This document shows positions 9,223 through 16,703 of a stretch of DNA of 64,000 nt, in pieces. The stretch is from positions 30,582 to 94,581 of the forward strand of contig JAHQWK010000025.1 of NCBI GenBank assembly GCA_029856145.1, written 5' to 3'. The position numbers and the translations under genes are program-made. The first letter of the stretch is position 1; every line of letters begins with the position of its first letter. The notes beneath the pieces are model-generated. The model worked only from the letters and a program-made list of their open reading frames with translations, did not search any database and was not told where the DNA came from. This DNA comes from Promethearchaeia archaeon (lineage in GTDB: Archaea; Asgardarchaeota; Lokiarchaeia; Sigyniarchaeales; SOKP01).

Positions 9223-10248
9223 TTAGTTATTAACTCCAAGATCATAAATTGGAATCTTGATTTCTTGTTTTAATAAATTTAGAAATTTATCCTTATTAAA
9301 TTCATATCCATAAGGCGATGTTGGATTTATTGATACAGCAATTATTTTGATGGGGTTTATTACCTTTAAAATTCCTCCTTTTTTCTGGAATTTCTTCATA
9401 ATCATCTCGCTTAGAAATAGTTTTGTTCCATCTTCAACCAAAAATATAATTCCTCTATATTTATCAGTGGTTCTCATTAAATCAGTTAAAAATTTATCTG
9501 TCAATGCTCCATTTATTACAACGTATTTAGTTTCGTGATCTAACGCTTGGGCAATTTCTTCAGCGGAATCCAACGATGTTAATACATCTAATGTTTTAAC
9601 AGAATTATCTGAATTGATTATTCCTACTTTTGCTTTTTTTAATATTTTTTTAATTATCGTTAAAATTTCGTTATTTTCTTCATTTTCTAACGTCATTAAA
9701 TTAATTGTATGACGTGTCAAATCGACCACTTCTTTTATATTTCTTGATACAGAAGCACCAGTCGAAAGTATAGTTGCTTCTGATATTAAAGGAGTGGCAT
9801 ATGCACGTCTATCAAACGCACCGTCTATTAATATAATCTTGCATCCTAGTTGTTTCAAATCTAAACAGATTTGATACAAATATGTATTAATAGAGGGTCC
9901 AGCCAATTCAATTAATCCATTGCCTAAAGCTTCTAAGATTAAAACTTCTCCTAAAGGTGTGTTTATTCCTGTATTTTTAATAATTTGCATTGGAATTGTG
10001 CTTTTTTTATAACATTCTTCGGCAGTTGCAATAATTGTTCCTTTTTCTATAAATATCCTTGGTTTTGGTAATTCAGTTATGACATCATATTTCTCTCCAT
10101 CTCGCCCTATGGAGGTAAGACCAAGTTTAACTTTCCCTTTTAAATTTTTAATTAAATAATTTAAGGTAGTAGTTTTGCTAACATTTTTAGCTAAACCAAT
10201 AATTGTGATTATCTTAAAATTAAGAATATTATTTATGATATCAGACAT
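9223..10248 (-). CDS. kamB: KamB-type P-loop protein, probable lysine 5,6-aminomutase reactivase subunit
   Basis: A 341-residue cytosolic ATPase-like protein. An N-terminal P-loop-like motif (GLAKNVSKTTTLNYL, residues about 18-32) is followed by GLTSIGRDGEKYD, the block IEKGTIIATAEECYKKSTI, LIDGAFDRRAYATP and ATILSTGASVSRN. This order matches the KamB protein of clostridial and fusobacterial lysine-fermentation clusters, thought to help reactivate the B12-dependent aminomutase after it is inactivated. The partner KamC (MutS-like) is not present between kamA and kamE here. Position in the operon supports the call; the biochemical role is from family knowledge and not well proven. Confidence 0.75.
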   Translation of the reverse strand: MSDIINNILNFKIITIIGLAKNVSKTTTLNYLIKNLKGKVKLGLTSIGRDGEKYDVITELPKPRIFIEKGTIIATAEECYKKSTIPMQIIKNTGINTPLGEVLILEALGNGLIELAGPSINTYLYQICLDLKQLGCKIILIDGAFDRRAYATPLISEATILSTGASVSRNIKEVVDLTRHTINLMTLENEENNEILTIIKKILKKAKVGIINSDNSVKTLDVLTSLDSAEEIAQALDHETKYVVINGALTDKFLTDLMRTTDKYRGIIFLVEDGTKLFLSEMIMKKFQKKGGILKVINPIKIIAVSINPTSPYGYEFNKDKFLNLLKQEIKIPIYDLGVNN

Positions 10249-10278
10249 AACTCGTATTAAAAATGAATCTTTGAGTTC

Positions 10279-11517
10279 TTATTTGCTGAGTTTATGTTTC
10301 CTCTGATTTCTTTCTAAATCTCCTGGTTCTATAGTAACTTTTTGTCCTGCTAAGAGACTTGCTACTCCAATCAATTTATCTTCTTCCTTGCAGTGGCATT
10401 CTGGAATGTAATCTACTGGTTCTTCATATGTCGTTATAACCCCCTCATAATTTCTAAGTACTACTCGGTGGTGTCCTTGAGAGATTGTGTAATCAGGCAT
10501 AACAGGAATTTTCCCTCCCCCTCCTGGTGCATCAACGACATAGATAGGAACACATAATCCTGATGTATGCCCTCTTAATCCTTCTATAATCTGAATTCCT
10601 TGAGCTATGGTTGTTCTAAAGTGTTCTAGACCTAATGAAAGATCACATTGATAGATATAATAAGGTCTAACCCTTATTTTGACAAGTTCTTGAACTAGAT
10701 TTTTCATTATATGAATACAGTCATTTACACCACGTAATAGAACAGATTGATTACCAAGGGGGATTCCCGCATCAGCTAACATTTCACAAGCTCTTTTTGA
10801 ATCCTCTGTAATTTCATTTGGGTGATTAAATTGTGTGTTAAACCATATTGGATGATATTTCTTAAGCATGTCACACAACTCTGGAGTTATTCTTTGAGGC
10901 ATTACGCATGGAGTTCTTGACCCTATCCGAATAATTTCTACATGAGGTATTTCTCTAATTTTTTTTATGATGTATTCTAGTTTTTCATTTGACATTAACA
11001 AAGCATCTCCTCCAGAGAGTAGAACATCTCTTATTGCTGGTGTATTCGCTATGTAATTTATTGCTGTATCAATATGATCTTGCGGAGGAGCTTTATCATG
11101 ATGACCTGCGAATCGCCTTCTTGTACAATGCCTGCAATACATCGAACATTTCTCAGTTATTAAGAATAATACGCGATCGGGGTATCTATGGGTTAAACCT
11201 GGAACTGGAGAATCAACATCTTCATGAAGTGGATCAATTAAATCTGAAGTAGCTCTATGTAACTCATAATAAGTAGGTATTGCTTGCTTCCGAATCCCAT
11301 CATAAGGATCATCTGGATCAATTAGAGATAAATAATAAGGAGTAATTGCCATACGATATTCCTTTAGGATTCTTGAATCATCTTCTTTTTCAGTTAAATC
11401 AATATATTTTTTAAGTTCCTCTAATGTTGTTATCCTATTTCTAACTTGCCAACGCCAATCATTCCAATCAATATCTTTTATATGACCAAATAATTCGTTT
11501 CGCCTATTGACTTTCAT
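10279..11517 (-). CDS. kamA: L-lysine 2,3-aminomutase (radical SAM, PLP)
   Basis: Converts L-lysine to L-beta-lysine, the first step of lysine fermentation. From the ATG at 11517 (412 residues) the numbering almost matches the clostridial enzyme: radical-SAM Cys at 124, 128 and 131 in CSMYCRHC, PLP lysine K336 in PGGGGK, substrate-binding Asp at 292 (QCDLSLG) and 329 (VVDAPGG). The TTG four codons upstream is rejected, since the family starts near MxNRRxELF. The clostridial zinc site uses a distal CxCxxC; here the motif is CHCKEED, so the third Cys is missing. First gene of the kam operon, with a TATA-like box placed for a leaderless or short-leader mRNA. Confidence 0.95.
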   Translation of the reverse strand: MKVNRRNELFGHIKDIDWNDWRWQVRNRITTLEELKKYIDLTEKEDDSRILKEYRMAITPYYLSLIDPDDPYDGIRKQAIPTYYELHRATSDLIDPLHEDVDSPVPGLTHRYPDRVLFLITEKCSMYCRHCTRRRFAGHHDKAPPQDHIDTAINYIANTPAIRDVLLSGGDALLMSNEKLEYIIKKIREIPHVEIIRIGSRTPCVMPQRITPELCDMLKKYHPIWFNTQFNHPNEITEDSKRACEMLADAGIPLGNQSVLLRGVNDCIHIMKNLVQELVKIRVRPYYIYQCDLSLGLEHFRTTIAQGIQIIEGLRGHTSGLCVPIYVVDAPGGGGKIPVMPDYTISQGHHRVVLRNYEGVITTYEEPVDYIPECHCKEEDKLIGVASLLAGQKVTIEPGDLERNQRKHKLSK

Positions 11518-11530
11518 ACTTAAACTCAAT

Positions 11531-11546
11531 GTTATTTATAATTTTT
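11531..11546 (-). promoter_or_regulatory. TATA-like promoter of the kam operon
   Basis: Read on the minus strand, AAAAATTATAAATAAC lies about 14-29 bases before the ATG of kamA. The TATAAATA core is about 20 bases from the start codon, the spacing expected when an archaeal transcript begins at or just before the start codon. No Shine-Dalgarno site precedes the kamA ATG, which fits a leaderless message. Judged by eye only. Confidence 0.45.
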
Positions 11547-11756
11547 ACTTTAACTCAACAATTGATTAAAAATGCGTTTCTTCAAATATTTTATGTAATT
11601 TTTCAGACTTTTATAATTATCAAAGCAGAGAAGAACATTAGAAAAGGATCATAGAAAATTAATCTTCTTAATTATTGTCTATTTTTAAAAATTGGAAGGA
11701 ATTAAAATATCATATCATCTAAATTTTAAATAACTTTAACTTAAATTAAGCAAAAG

Positions 11757-11809
11757 TTTAAATAATATAATTTACGATTATTCGTAAATAATTTTCGATC
11801 ATTCGTAAA
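11757..11809 (+). promoter_or_regulatory. TATA box plus two palindromic operators before the ZIP transporter
   Basis: A TATA-like TTTAAATAAT (11757-11766) is followed by two 18-bp palindromes: 11771-11788, TTTACGA-TTAT-TCGTAAA with perfect 7-bp arms, and 11792-11809, TTTTCGA-TCAT-TCGTAAA with one mismatch. Their centres are 21 bp apart, two helical turns, so dimers would sit on the same face of the DNA. The first palindrome covers the expected transcription start, so binding should block transcription. The DtxR-like gene two ORFs downstream is the obvious candidate regulator. Confidence 0.65.
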
Positions 11810-11843
11810 TCTTAAGAAAATAATCATAGAGGTATATATTTGA

Positions 11844-12602
11844 ATGTTATTTTGGGTTATCTTATTTAGTATTTTAGGAAGTGTAGGTGCAATATTAGCT
11901 GCTTCAATTTTTATTCTAATAGGTGAAAGGATTCAAAAAAAATTAGTTACAGCATTACTTTCTTTTGCAACAGGAACTTTACTGACAGCTGCATTGATGG
12001 GATTGATTCCTGAAGCTATTGAGTATGCTGGAGAACCTCATCTAGTAACTATAGTAATTTTAGGAGGGTTAATCTTTTTCTTCTTCTTAGAAAAGTTTCT
12101 AATATGGAGAAACTGTCAAGTCAATGATTGTGAAGTCCATGCTCATGCCCCGGGACCTTTAATATTAGTCGGAGATGCTTTTCATAATTTTACTGATGGA
12201 ATTGTAATAGCAGCAGCTTTTCTTACTAATAATTTTGGTATTGGTTTAGCAGTAGGGATTACAATAATCATGCACGAGATTCCTCAGGAAACAGGAGATT
12301 TTGCAATATTACTGCATGATGGGATGTCAAAGAAAAGAGCACTTCTATATAATTTATTATCAAGTTCAACAACAATCCCCGCTGCCATCATTAGTTATTT
12401 TGTTTTGGATGTTTTTGAAACAACAATTCCGATATTTTTAGCAATTTCAGCAGCAAGCTTTCTTTATATTGCATTATCAGATCTAACACCTCAACTTCAT
12501 GAGAAAACAGAAACAAAAGAAATAATTAAACAATTAGTTTTAGTTGTTATTGGAATACTCGTAATGGTTATTGTTCTATCTATAGGAGGCCATAGTCATT
12601 AA
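11844..12602 (+). CDS. ZIP-family divalent metal transporter
   Basis: A membrane importer, probably for Zn, Fe or Mn. 252 residues with about eight helices. Helix 4 has HAFHNFTDGIVIAAAF style residues (HNFTDG) and helix 5 has HEIPQETGDFAILLHDG, the paired metal-binding signatures of the ZIP family; a His-rich loop (CEVHAHAPGP) lies between helices 3 and 4, and the protein ends GGHSH. An AGAGGT site about ten bases upstream supports the ATG. Operators lie upstream and a DtxR-type regulator follows by 19 bp. The pair is inserted between the two lysine operons on the opposite strand and looks functionally separate from them. The metal cannot be told from sequence. Confidence 0.9.
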   Translation: MLFWVILFSILGSVGAILAASIFILIGERIQKKLVTALLSFATGTLLTAALMGLIPEAIEYAGEPHLVTIVILGGLIFFFFLEKFLIWRNCQVNDCEVHAHAPGPLILVGDAFHNFTDGIVIAAAFLTNNFGIGLAVGITIIMHEIPQETGDFAILLHDGMSKKRALLYNLLSSSTTIPAAIISYFVLDVFETTIPIFLAISAASFLYIALSDLTPQLHEKTETKEIIKQLVLVVIGILVMVIVLSIGGHSH

Positions 12603-12621
12603 TAATTAACTGCTCTTAATC

Positions 12622-13053
12622 ATGTTGGATATAGATTATCAAATTTTGAAGATTATTTATAGAACTAATGGTAAAGCAAGGTTAAAACATATTCAAGAAG
12701 AGATTAAAGCAACTAAGGGTATTAAAATTCCATTATCAACGATTAATAGTTGTATTGAGAGACTTGAGAAAAAAGAATTTGTTGAGTGGGTTAGATATTC
12801 TCCCCTCAAATTGACAGAACAGGGTTCGGATTTAGCAAAAGAATTAATACGCCATGCGCAATTGCTTGAAGTATTACTATATAATGAATTAGAATTAAGC
12901 GCTGAGGAAGCTCACGTAGAAAGTGAAAAATTTAACTTACTATTCTCCTGTAATACTATCAATAAAATTTGTGAAAAATATAAACACCCATCAGAATGCC
13001 CATGTGGAGACACAATCTTAAGCTCTAACAACTGTTATTGTGAAAATGAGTAA
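12622..13053 (+). CDS. DtxR/MntR-type metal-responsive repressor
   Basis: A winged-helix DNA-binding protein (residues 1-72: helices, then LSTINSCIERLEKKEFVEWVR as recognition helix and wing) joined to a DtxR-type dimerisation region (LIRHAQLLEVLLYNELELS, residues about 73-92; AEEAHVESEKFN; then KHPSECPCGD where DtxR/MntR have HP...PHGDPI). Residues H76, E97, H99 and E101 are candidate metal ligands. The C-terminal tail adds CPCGDTILSSNNCYCENE with four Cys, unusual for the family and possibly a further metal site. No SH3-like third domain, so it resembles MntR or short archaeal forms. Most likely represses its own operon through the two palindromes. Confidence 0.82.
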   Translation: MLDIDYQILKIIYRTNGKARLKHIQEEIKATKGIKIPLSTINSCIERLEKKEFVEWVRYSPLKLTEQGSDLAKELIRHAQLLEVLLYNELELSAEEAHVESEKFNLLFSCNTINKICEKYKHPSECPCGDTILSSNNCYCENE

Positions 13054-13078
13054 AAAAAACCCTAATAGATATTCATTT

Positions 13079-14119
13079 TTATTTGAGATATTTTTCATTG
13101 AATATGTTCCGCAATGTTTCTGATTCTCTTACTAAATCTAAGGCAATTTGAGCATGGTTCTTAGCATACCCACAACCAATTAACATTTTAACATCTTTCC
13201 CTATTCCTTCTGCTCCTAAGGCTGCTTTTGTAAAACTAGTTGCCATAGAAAAGAAATACACGATCCCTTCATTTTTAACTGGAAGTATACTGGACATTTC
13301 TGTGCTAGGAATACTCAAACAATTTATTGAAATATCCACTTCCTTTCCATCATTCACCATATATACTTTATCTAAAACTTCTACAGGGTTTAATACATTA
13401 GTAATAATTATTTCATCACAAAATTGAGTACTTTTAAGGAATTTTGCTCGTTTTTCATTTCTTGCTTGTCCGATAACTTTTCCATCCTTTCCAGCCATTT
13501 TTTTAGCCATTAATGAACACATCAATCCTGATTTTCCTGTAGCCCCTAAAATTAATACACTATTTCCTGGTTTTACTAAATTCTTTACTTGAGCTGGAGC
13601 ACCTGCTACATCAAGAATGGCCAATGCCAGAGTGTCCTCCATATCTTCAGGAAGTTTAGCATAAATTCCACTTTCAAAAAGAATTGCTTTTCCCGCAATT
13701 TCAACCCTATCAATATCAGGTTGAATTTTTAGAATTTTATCTATTCTAAGTGGTGTGAGGGAAAGTGAAACAAGTGTTGCGATTTTATCACCAACGGTTA
13801 AGTCAATTTTACCTTTTAATGCATCACCAATTTCTTCTACATTTCCTATTAGCATTCCACCAGAGCCAGTCACCGGATTTTGCATTTTACCTTTTTCATT
13901 AACAATTTGCAGTATTTTTTCTTTAATTTTTTCAATATCGCCTTTAGCCTCTTCTTTTAGTTGTGTAAAACTGGCTGAATCAATATTTAAATAATCTACA
14001 TCAATCAAGATTTCATTATCATAAAGAGTCATATCGTTTGAAATCTTTATTGCAGGTTGAGGTAAAGCTCCCTTTGGTTCAATAACTCTATGTGTTCCAT
14101 ATCTATTTCCTTTCTTCAT
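13079..14119 (-). CDS. kdd: L-erythro-3,5-diaminohexanoate dehydrogenase
   Basis: Oxidatively deaminates 3,5-diaminohexanoate to 5-amino-3-oxohexanoate with NAD(P), the third stage of lysine fermentation. 346 residues; the start NRYGTHRVIEPKGALPQ and the block PVTGSGGMLIGNVEEIG are typical of Kdd, and the Rossmann motif LILGATGKSGLMCS lies near residue 190. It lies 8 bp after kce and is the last gene of the kat-kce-kdd operon. Family identity is firm because Kdd proteins are distinct from other medium-chain dehydrogenases at the N-terminus. Confidence 0.93.
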   Translation of the reverse strand: MKKGNRYGTHRVIEPKGALPQPAIKISNDMTLYDNEILIDVDYLNIDSASFTQLKEEAKGDIEKIKEKILQIVNEKGKMQNPVTGSGGMLIGNVEEIGDALKGKIDLTVGDKIATLVSLSLTPLRIDKILKIQPDIDRVEIAGKAILFESGIYAKLPEDMEDTLALAILDVAGAPAQVKNLVKPGNSVLILGATGKSGLMCSLMAKKMAGKDGKVIGQARNEKRAKFLKSTQFCDEIIITNVLNPVEVLDKVYMVNDGKEVDISINCLSIPSTEMSSILPVKNEGIVYFFSMATSFTKAALGAEGIGKDVKMLIGCGYAKNHAQIALDLVRESETLRNIFNEKYLK

Positions 14120-14127
14120 ATTACATC

Positions 14128-14961
14128 TTATTCATTAATTTTTAGTCCTAGTATATTTCTTGCTTCATGAGGAGAAGCAATTTCTCTTCCTAATTCTTTA
14201 GCAATTCTAACTGCTTTTTCCACTAATTCTCCATTAGATTTTGCTAACACTCCTTTTGATAGATACACGTTATCTTCAAACCCTACTCTCGCATGCCCCC
14301 CCATTATAATAGCTAATGTAACCATTGGAAATTCATACTTTCCAATCGCACCAACACAAAATGTCGAATTTTCAGGAATACTGTTCACTAAAAAATTTAA
14401 ATCTCTTGTTGAAGCATTTATACCACCAATTACTCCTAACATAAAATTAAAGTGCATTGGATCCTTGATATACGCCATATTCCGTAATTTTAAAGCCATA
14501 TCAACCATTCCCTTATCAAAACATTCTAACTCATATTTAATTCCACGTTTATTCATTTCCTCAGCAAAATAAATTATTGTATTTTCTGTATTTACAAAAA
14601 TATCATTACCTCCAAAATTCATAGTTCCACAATCAAGTGTTGCCATTTCTGGAGGTGGATCTAAATAAATGGGCTGGAGTCTTTCTTCATTAGTCATTCC
14701 TACAGCTCCACCAGTTGAAGGTAATATAATTACATCAGGACATCTTTTTCTAATTTCCCCAATGCAAACTTGAAATCTTTCTTTGTTTTGAGTAGGGGTT
14801 CCATCATCTTCTCGGACATGTAAATGGATTATGCTAGCTCCCGATTTATAAGCTGATTCTGCTTCTCTTCCTATTTCCTCCACTGTATAAGGAATATTTG
14901 GGTTACTTTCTTTTGTAACTTCTGCCCCACATATAGCAGCAGTAATAATCAATTTTTCCAT
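14128..14961 (-). CDS. kce: 3-keto-5-aminohexanoate cleavage enzyme
   Basis: A zinc enzyme of the BKACE family that takes 5-amino-3-oxohexanoate and acetyl-CoA to 3-aminobutyryl-CoA and acetoacetate. Started at the ATG at 14961 (277 residues), the zinc ligands fall at H46 and H48 (IIHLHVR), as in the characterised Kce, and the third ligand is E229 in VGFED. The GTG three codons upstream also fits the frame but would shift this numbering. Other motifs are PSTGGAVGMTNEER and LDCGTMNFGG. Lies between kat and kdd, which fixes the lysine-fermentation substrate rather than another BKACE substrate. Confidence 0.93.
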   Translation of the reverse strand: MEKLIITAAICGAEVTKESNPNIPYTVEEIGREAESAYKSGASIIHLHVREDDGTPTQNKERFQVCIGEIRKRCPDVIILPSTGGAVGMTNEERLQPIYLDPPPEMATLDCGTMNFGGNDIFVNTENTIIYFAEEMNKRGIKYELECFDKGMVDMALKLRNMAYIKDPMHFNFMLGVIGGINASTRDLNFLVNSIPENSTFCVGAIGKYEFPMVTLAIIMGGHARVGFEDNVYLSKGVLAKSNGELVEKAVRIAKELGREIASPHEARNILGLKINE

Positions 14962-15004
14962 TAATTTCACACAGTATTGTTTATAAAAATAAAACGTGAA
15001 AAAA

Positions 15005-16258
15005 TTATAATAACTTCTTAGCTTTTTTTAAAGCCTCATTTATCATATTTGCTGCAAAATCTAAATCTTCTTCTGAGTGACGATAACAAATATAACCATG
15101 ATGGTAAGGTTGAAGGAATATTTTTCTTCGAATCAGTTGTCTATAGAATTCGTCTCTAAGTTTCCTATATAGAAAGTCTTTATCCGGAATAAAGGTTATA
15201 TATGGCATCCAAGGTTCTCCAGAATAAATACATGGGACACCACTATCTTCAATATACTCTTTAATTCGCTTTGCAAATTGCTTCCCTTTTTGATGTATAT
15301 TATCTAAAACTTTTTCGCGTTCTAGTATTTCAATCGTTTTAAGAGATGCGATCTGAGTCAGACTATTAGGGAAAAAGGTTGAACTTAAAAAGACTTTTTC
15401 TAATAAAACATCCATAAATTCTGCTTTACCAACAAGAGTGCTTATCGGGTATCCATTTCCCATAGCCTTACCAAACGCTGCAAGATCAGGAACAACACCA
15501 AACATTTTTTGTGCTCCACCCATATCTACTCTAAAACCTGTTCTTATCTCATCATATATTAATAAAGCATTATTATCACTTGCTAATTCACGAAGACCTT
15601 CTAGATATCCTGGTTTTGGCATCTCAACCTCTCGACCGCCAGGAGTATGTATAGGATTTACAATAATAGCAGCAATTTCATCCTTATTTTTTTTAAATAA
15701 GATTTCAACTTCTTCTAGATTATTAAACTCAAATTCATAAAAATCCTCATATAATTTCTTAGGTATTCCCGCTTCGATTCCATGAACCTCACTGAAGGCG
15801 TCATACCAACCATGGTATCCACAACTAAGAATCTTTATTTTTTTTGTGTATGCTCTAGCAACTCTTATTGCTGCTGTTGTTGCATCCGTTCCCATCTTCA
15901 TTAATACCATCTTTTCACAGCAAGGTATCAAATCTCTTATTTTTTTTGCTAGTTTATTTTGAACTTGTTGAGTTAGAGACATACAGAACCCCTTATTACG
16001 TATTTGCTCAATAACAGCGTTATCTATTTCTTCTTCCCTGTGACCAATGATAATTGGGCCGTAAGCGCACAACATATCAATATATTCATTACCATCTACA
16101 TCAATTACTTTTCCACCTTTTGCAGATTCAAAGAATATAGGATATTCTCCCTCAACAAAATTATATGGACGTCTTATACCTAAAATTGCTCCTGGAATTA
16201 CATTCAATGCCTCTTCATATAATTTGAACGTATTATTAAGATTTAATTTATCAGACAA
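15005..16258 (-). CDS. kat: Class-III aminotransferase, probable 3-aminobutyryl-CoA transaminase (Kat)
   Basis: A PLP enzyme resembling glutamate-1-semialdehyde aminomutase: PLP lysine K264 in AFGKAMGNG, YDEIRTGFR around 235-243, CGYHGWYDAF around 146-155. It is the first gene of the kat-kce-kdd operon. In Cloacamonas an enzyme of this type (Kat) converts 3-aminobutyryl-CoA to acetoacetyl-CoA, replacing the usual ammonia lyase Kal; no Kal-like small ORF is seen here. That context makes Kat the best call, but substrate specificity cannot be read directly. The start is TTG at 16258, supported by a GGAGAG site just upstream. Confidence 0.72.
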   Translation of the reverse strand: MSDKLNLNNTFKLYEEALNVIPGAILGIRRPYNFVEGEYPIFFESAKGGKVIDVDGNEYIDMLCAYGPIIIGHREEEIDNAVIEQIRNKGFCMSLTQQVQNKLAKKIRDLIPCCEKMVLMKMGTDATTAAIRVARAYTKKIKILSCGYHGWYDAFSEVHGIEAGIPKKLYEDFYEFEFNNLEEVEILFKKNKDEIAAIIVNPIHTPGGREVEMPKPGYLEGLRELASDNNALLIYDEIRTGFRVDMGGAQKMFGVVPDLAAFGKAMGNGYPISTLVGKAEFMDVLLEKVFLSSTFFPNSLTQIASLKTIEILEREKVLDNIHQKGKQFAKRIKEYIEDSGVPCIYSGEPWMPYITFIPDKDFLYRKLRDEFYRQLIRRKIFLQPYHHGYICYRHSEEDLDFAANMINEALKKAKKLL

Positions 16259-16489
16259 TTTCTCTCTCCATTTTTTCTAATATTATAGCAATTAATTATT
16301 AAACATAATTATTGAAGATTACTAAACAAAATTTTGTCTTAATTTAATATTCCACAAGATTAAAGTTAGTTTTACTTTTTCTATGAAAACAGATATATTA
16401 CTCTAATTATAATCCATAAGAGATTCATTTTTGTTTTAATAATATTTTGGTGTCAATAAGAAAAGTAAATCGTAAAGTGTTGGAAAAAA

Positions 16490-16663
16490 ATGTCAAATAA
16501 ACTAGTATGTAGTATATGTGGCTCTGAAAAAGAGGTTCCCGTTTGTTGTGAGAAATCAATGATGGTGAATGATGGATATTTACTTTGCTGCTGTTCAAAA
16601 GAATGCGGATACCAACCTATTCCTGAATGTTGTGGAAAAAAAATGGAATATATGAAATATTAG
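16490..16663 (+). CDS. Small Cys-rich putative zinc-binding protein (57 aa)
   Basis: An ORF of 57 residues opening at an ATG (16490). It carries C-x2-C at residues 7-10, CC at 19-20, CCC at 35-37, C at 41 and CC at 49-50, ending PECCGKKMEYMKY. The regular Cys pairs and the CCGKKM end look like a zinc-ribbon or rubredoxin-like knuckle, as in many small archaeal metal proteins. It stands alone between two minus-strand genes in a 445-bp gap. The rest of that gap, 16259-16489, holds only AT-rich promoter-like DNA. Function unknown. Confidence 0.6.
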   Translation: MSNKLVCSICGSEKEVPVCCEKSMMVNDGYLLCCCSKECGYQPIPECCGKKMEYMKY

Positions 16664-16703
16664 ATAAATAATAAAAAAGAAATAAGGATAAAAATAAGTG
16701 ATT

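Noticed and set aside
11530..11843. Lysine riboswitch or other large RNA element upstream of kamA
   Set aside because: Only the TATA box and the metal-regulator palindromes are visible; no extended pairing was found and the kam transcript looks leaderless.
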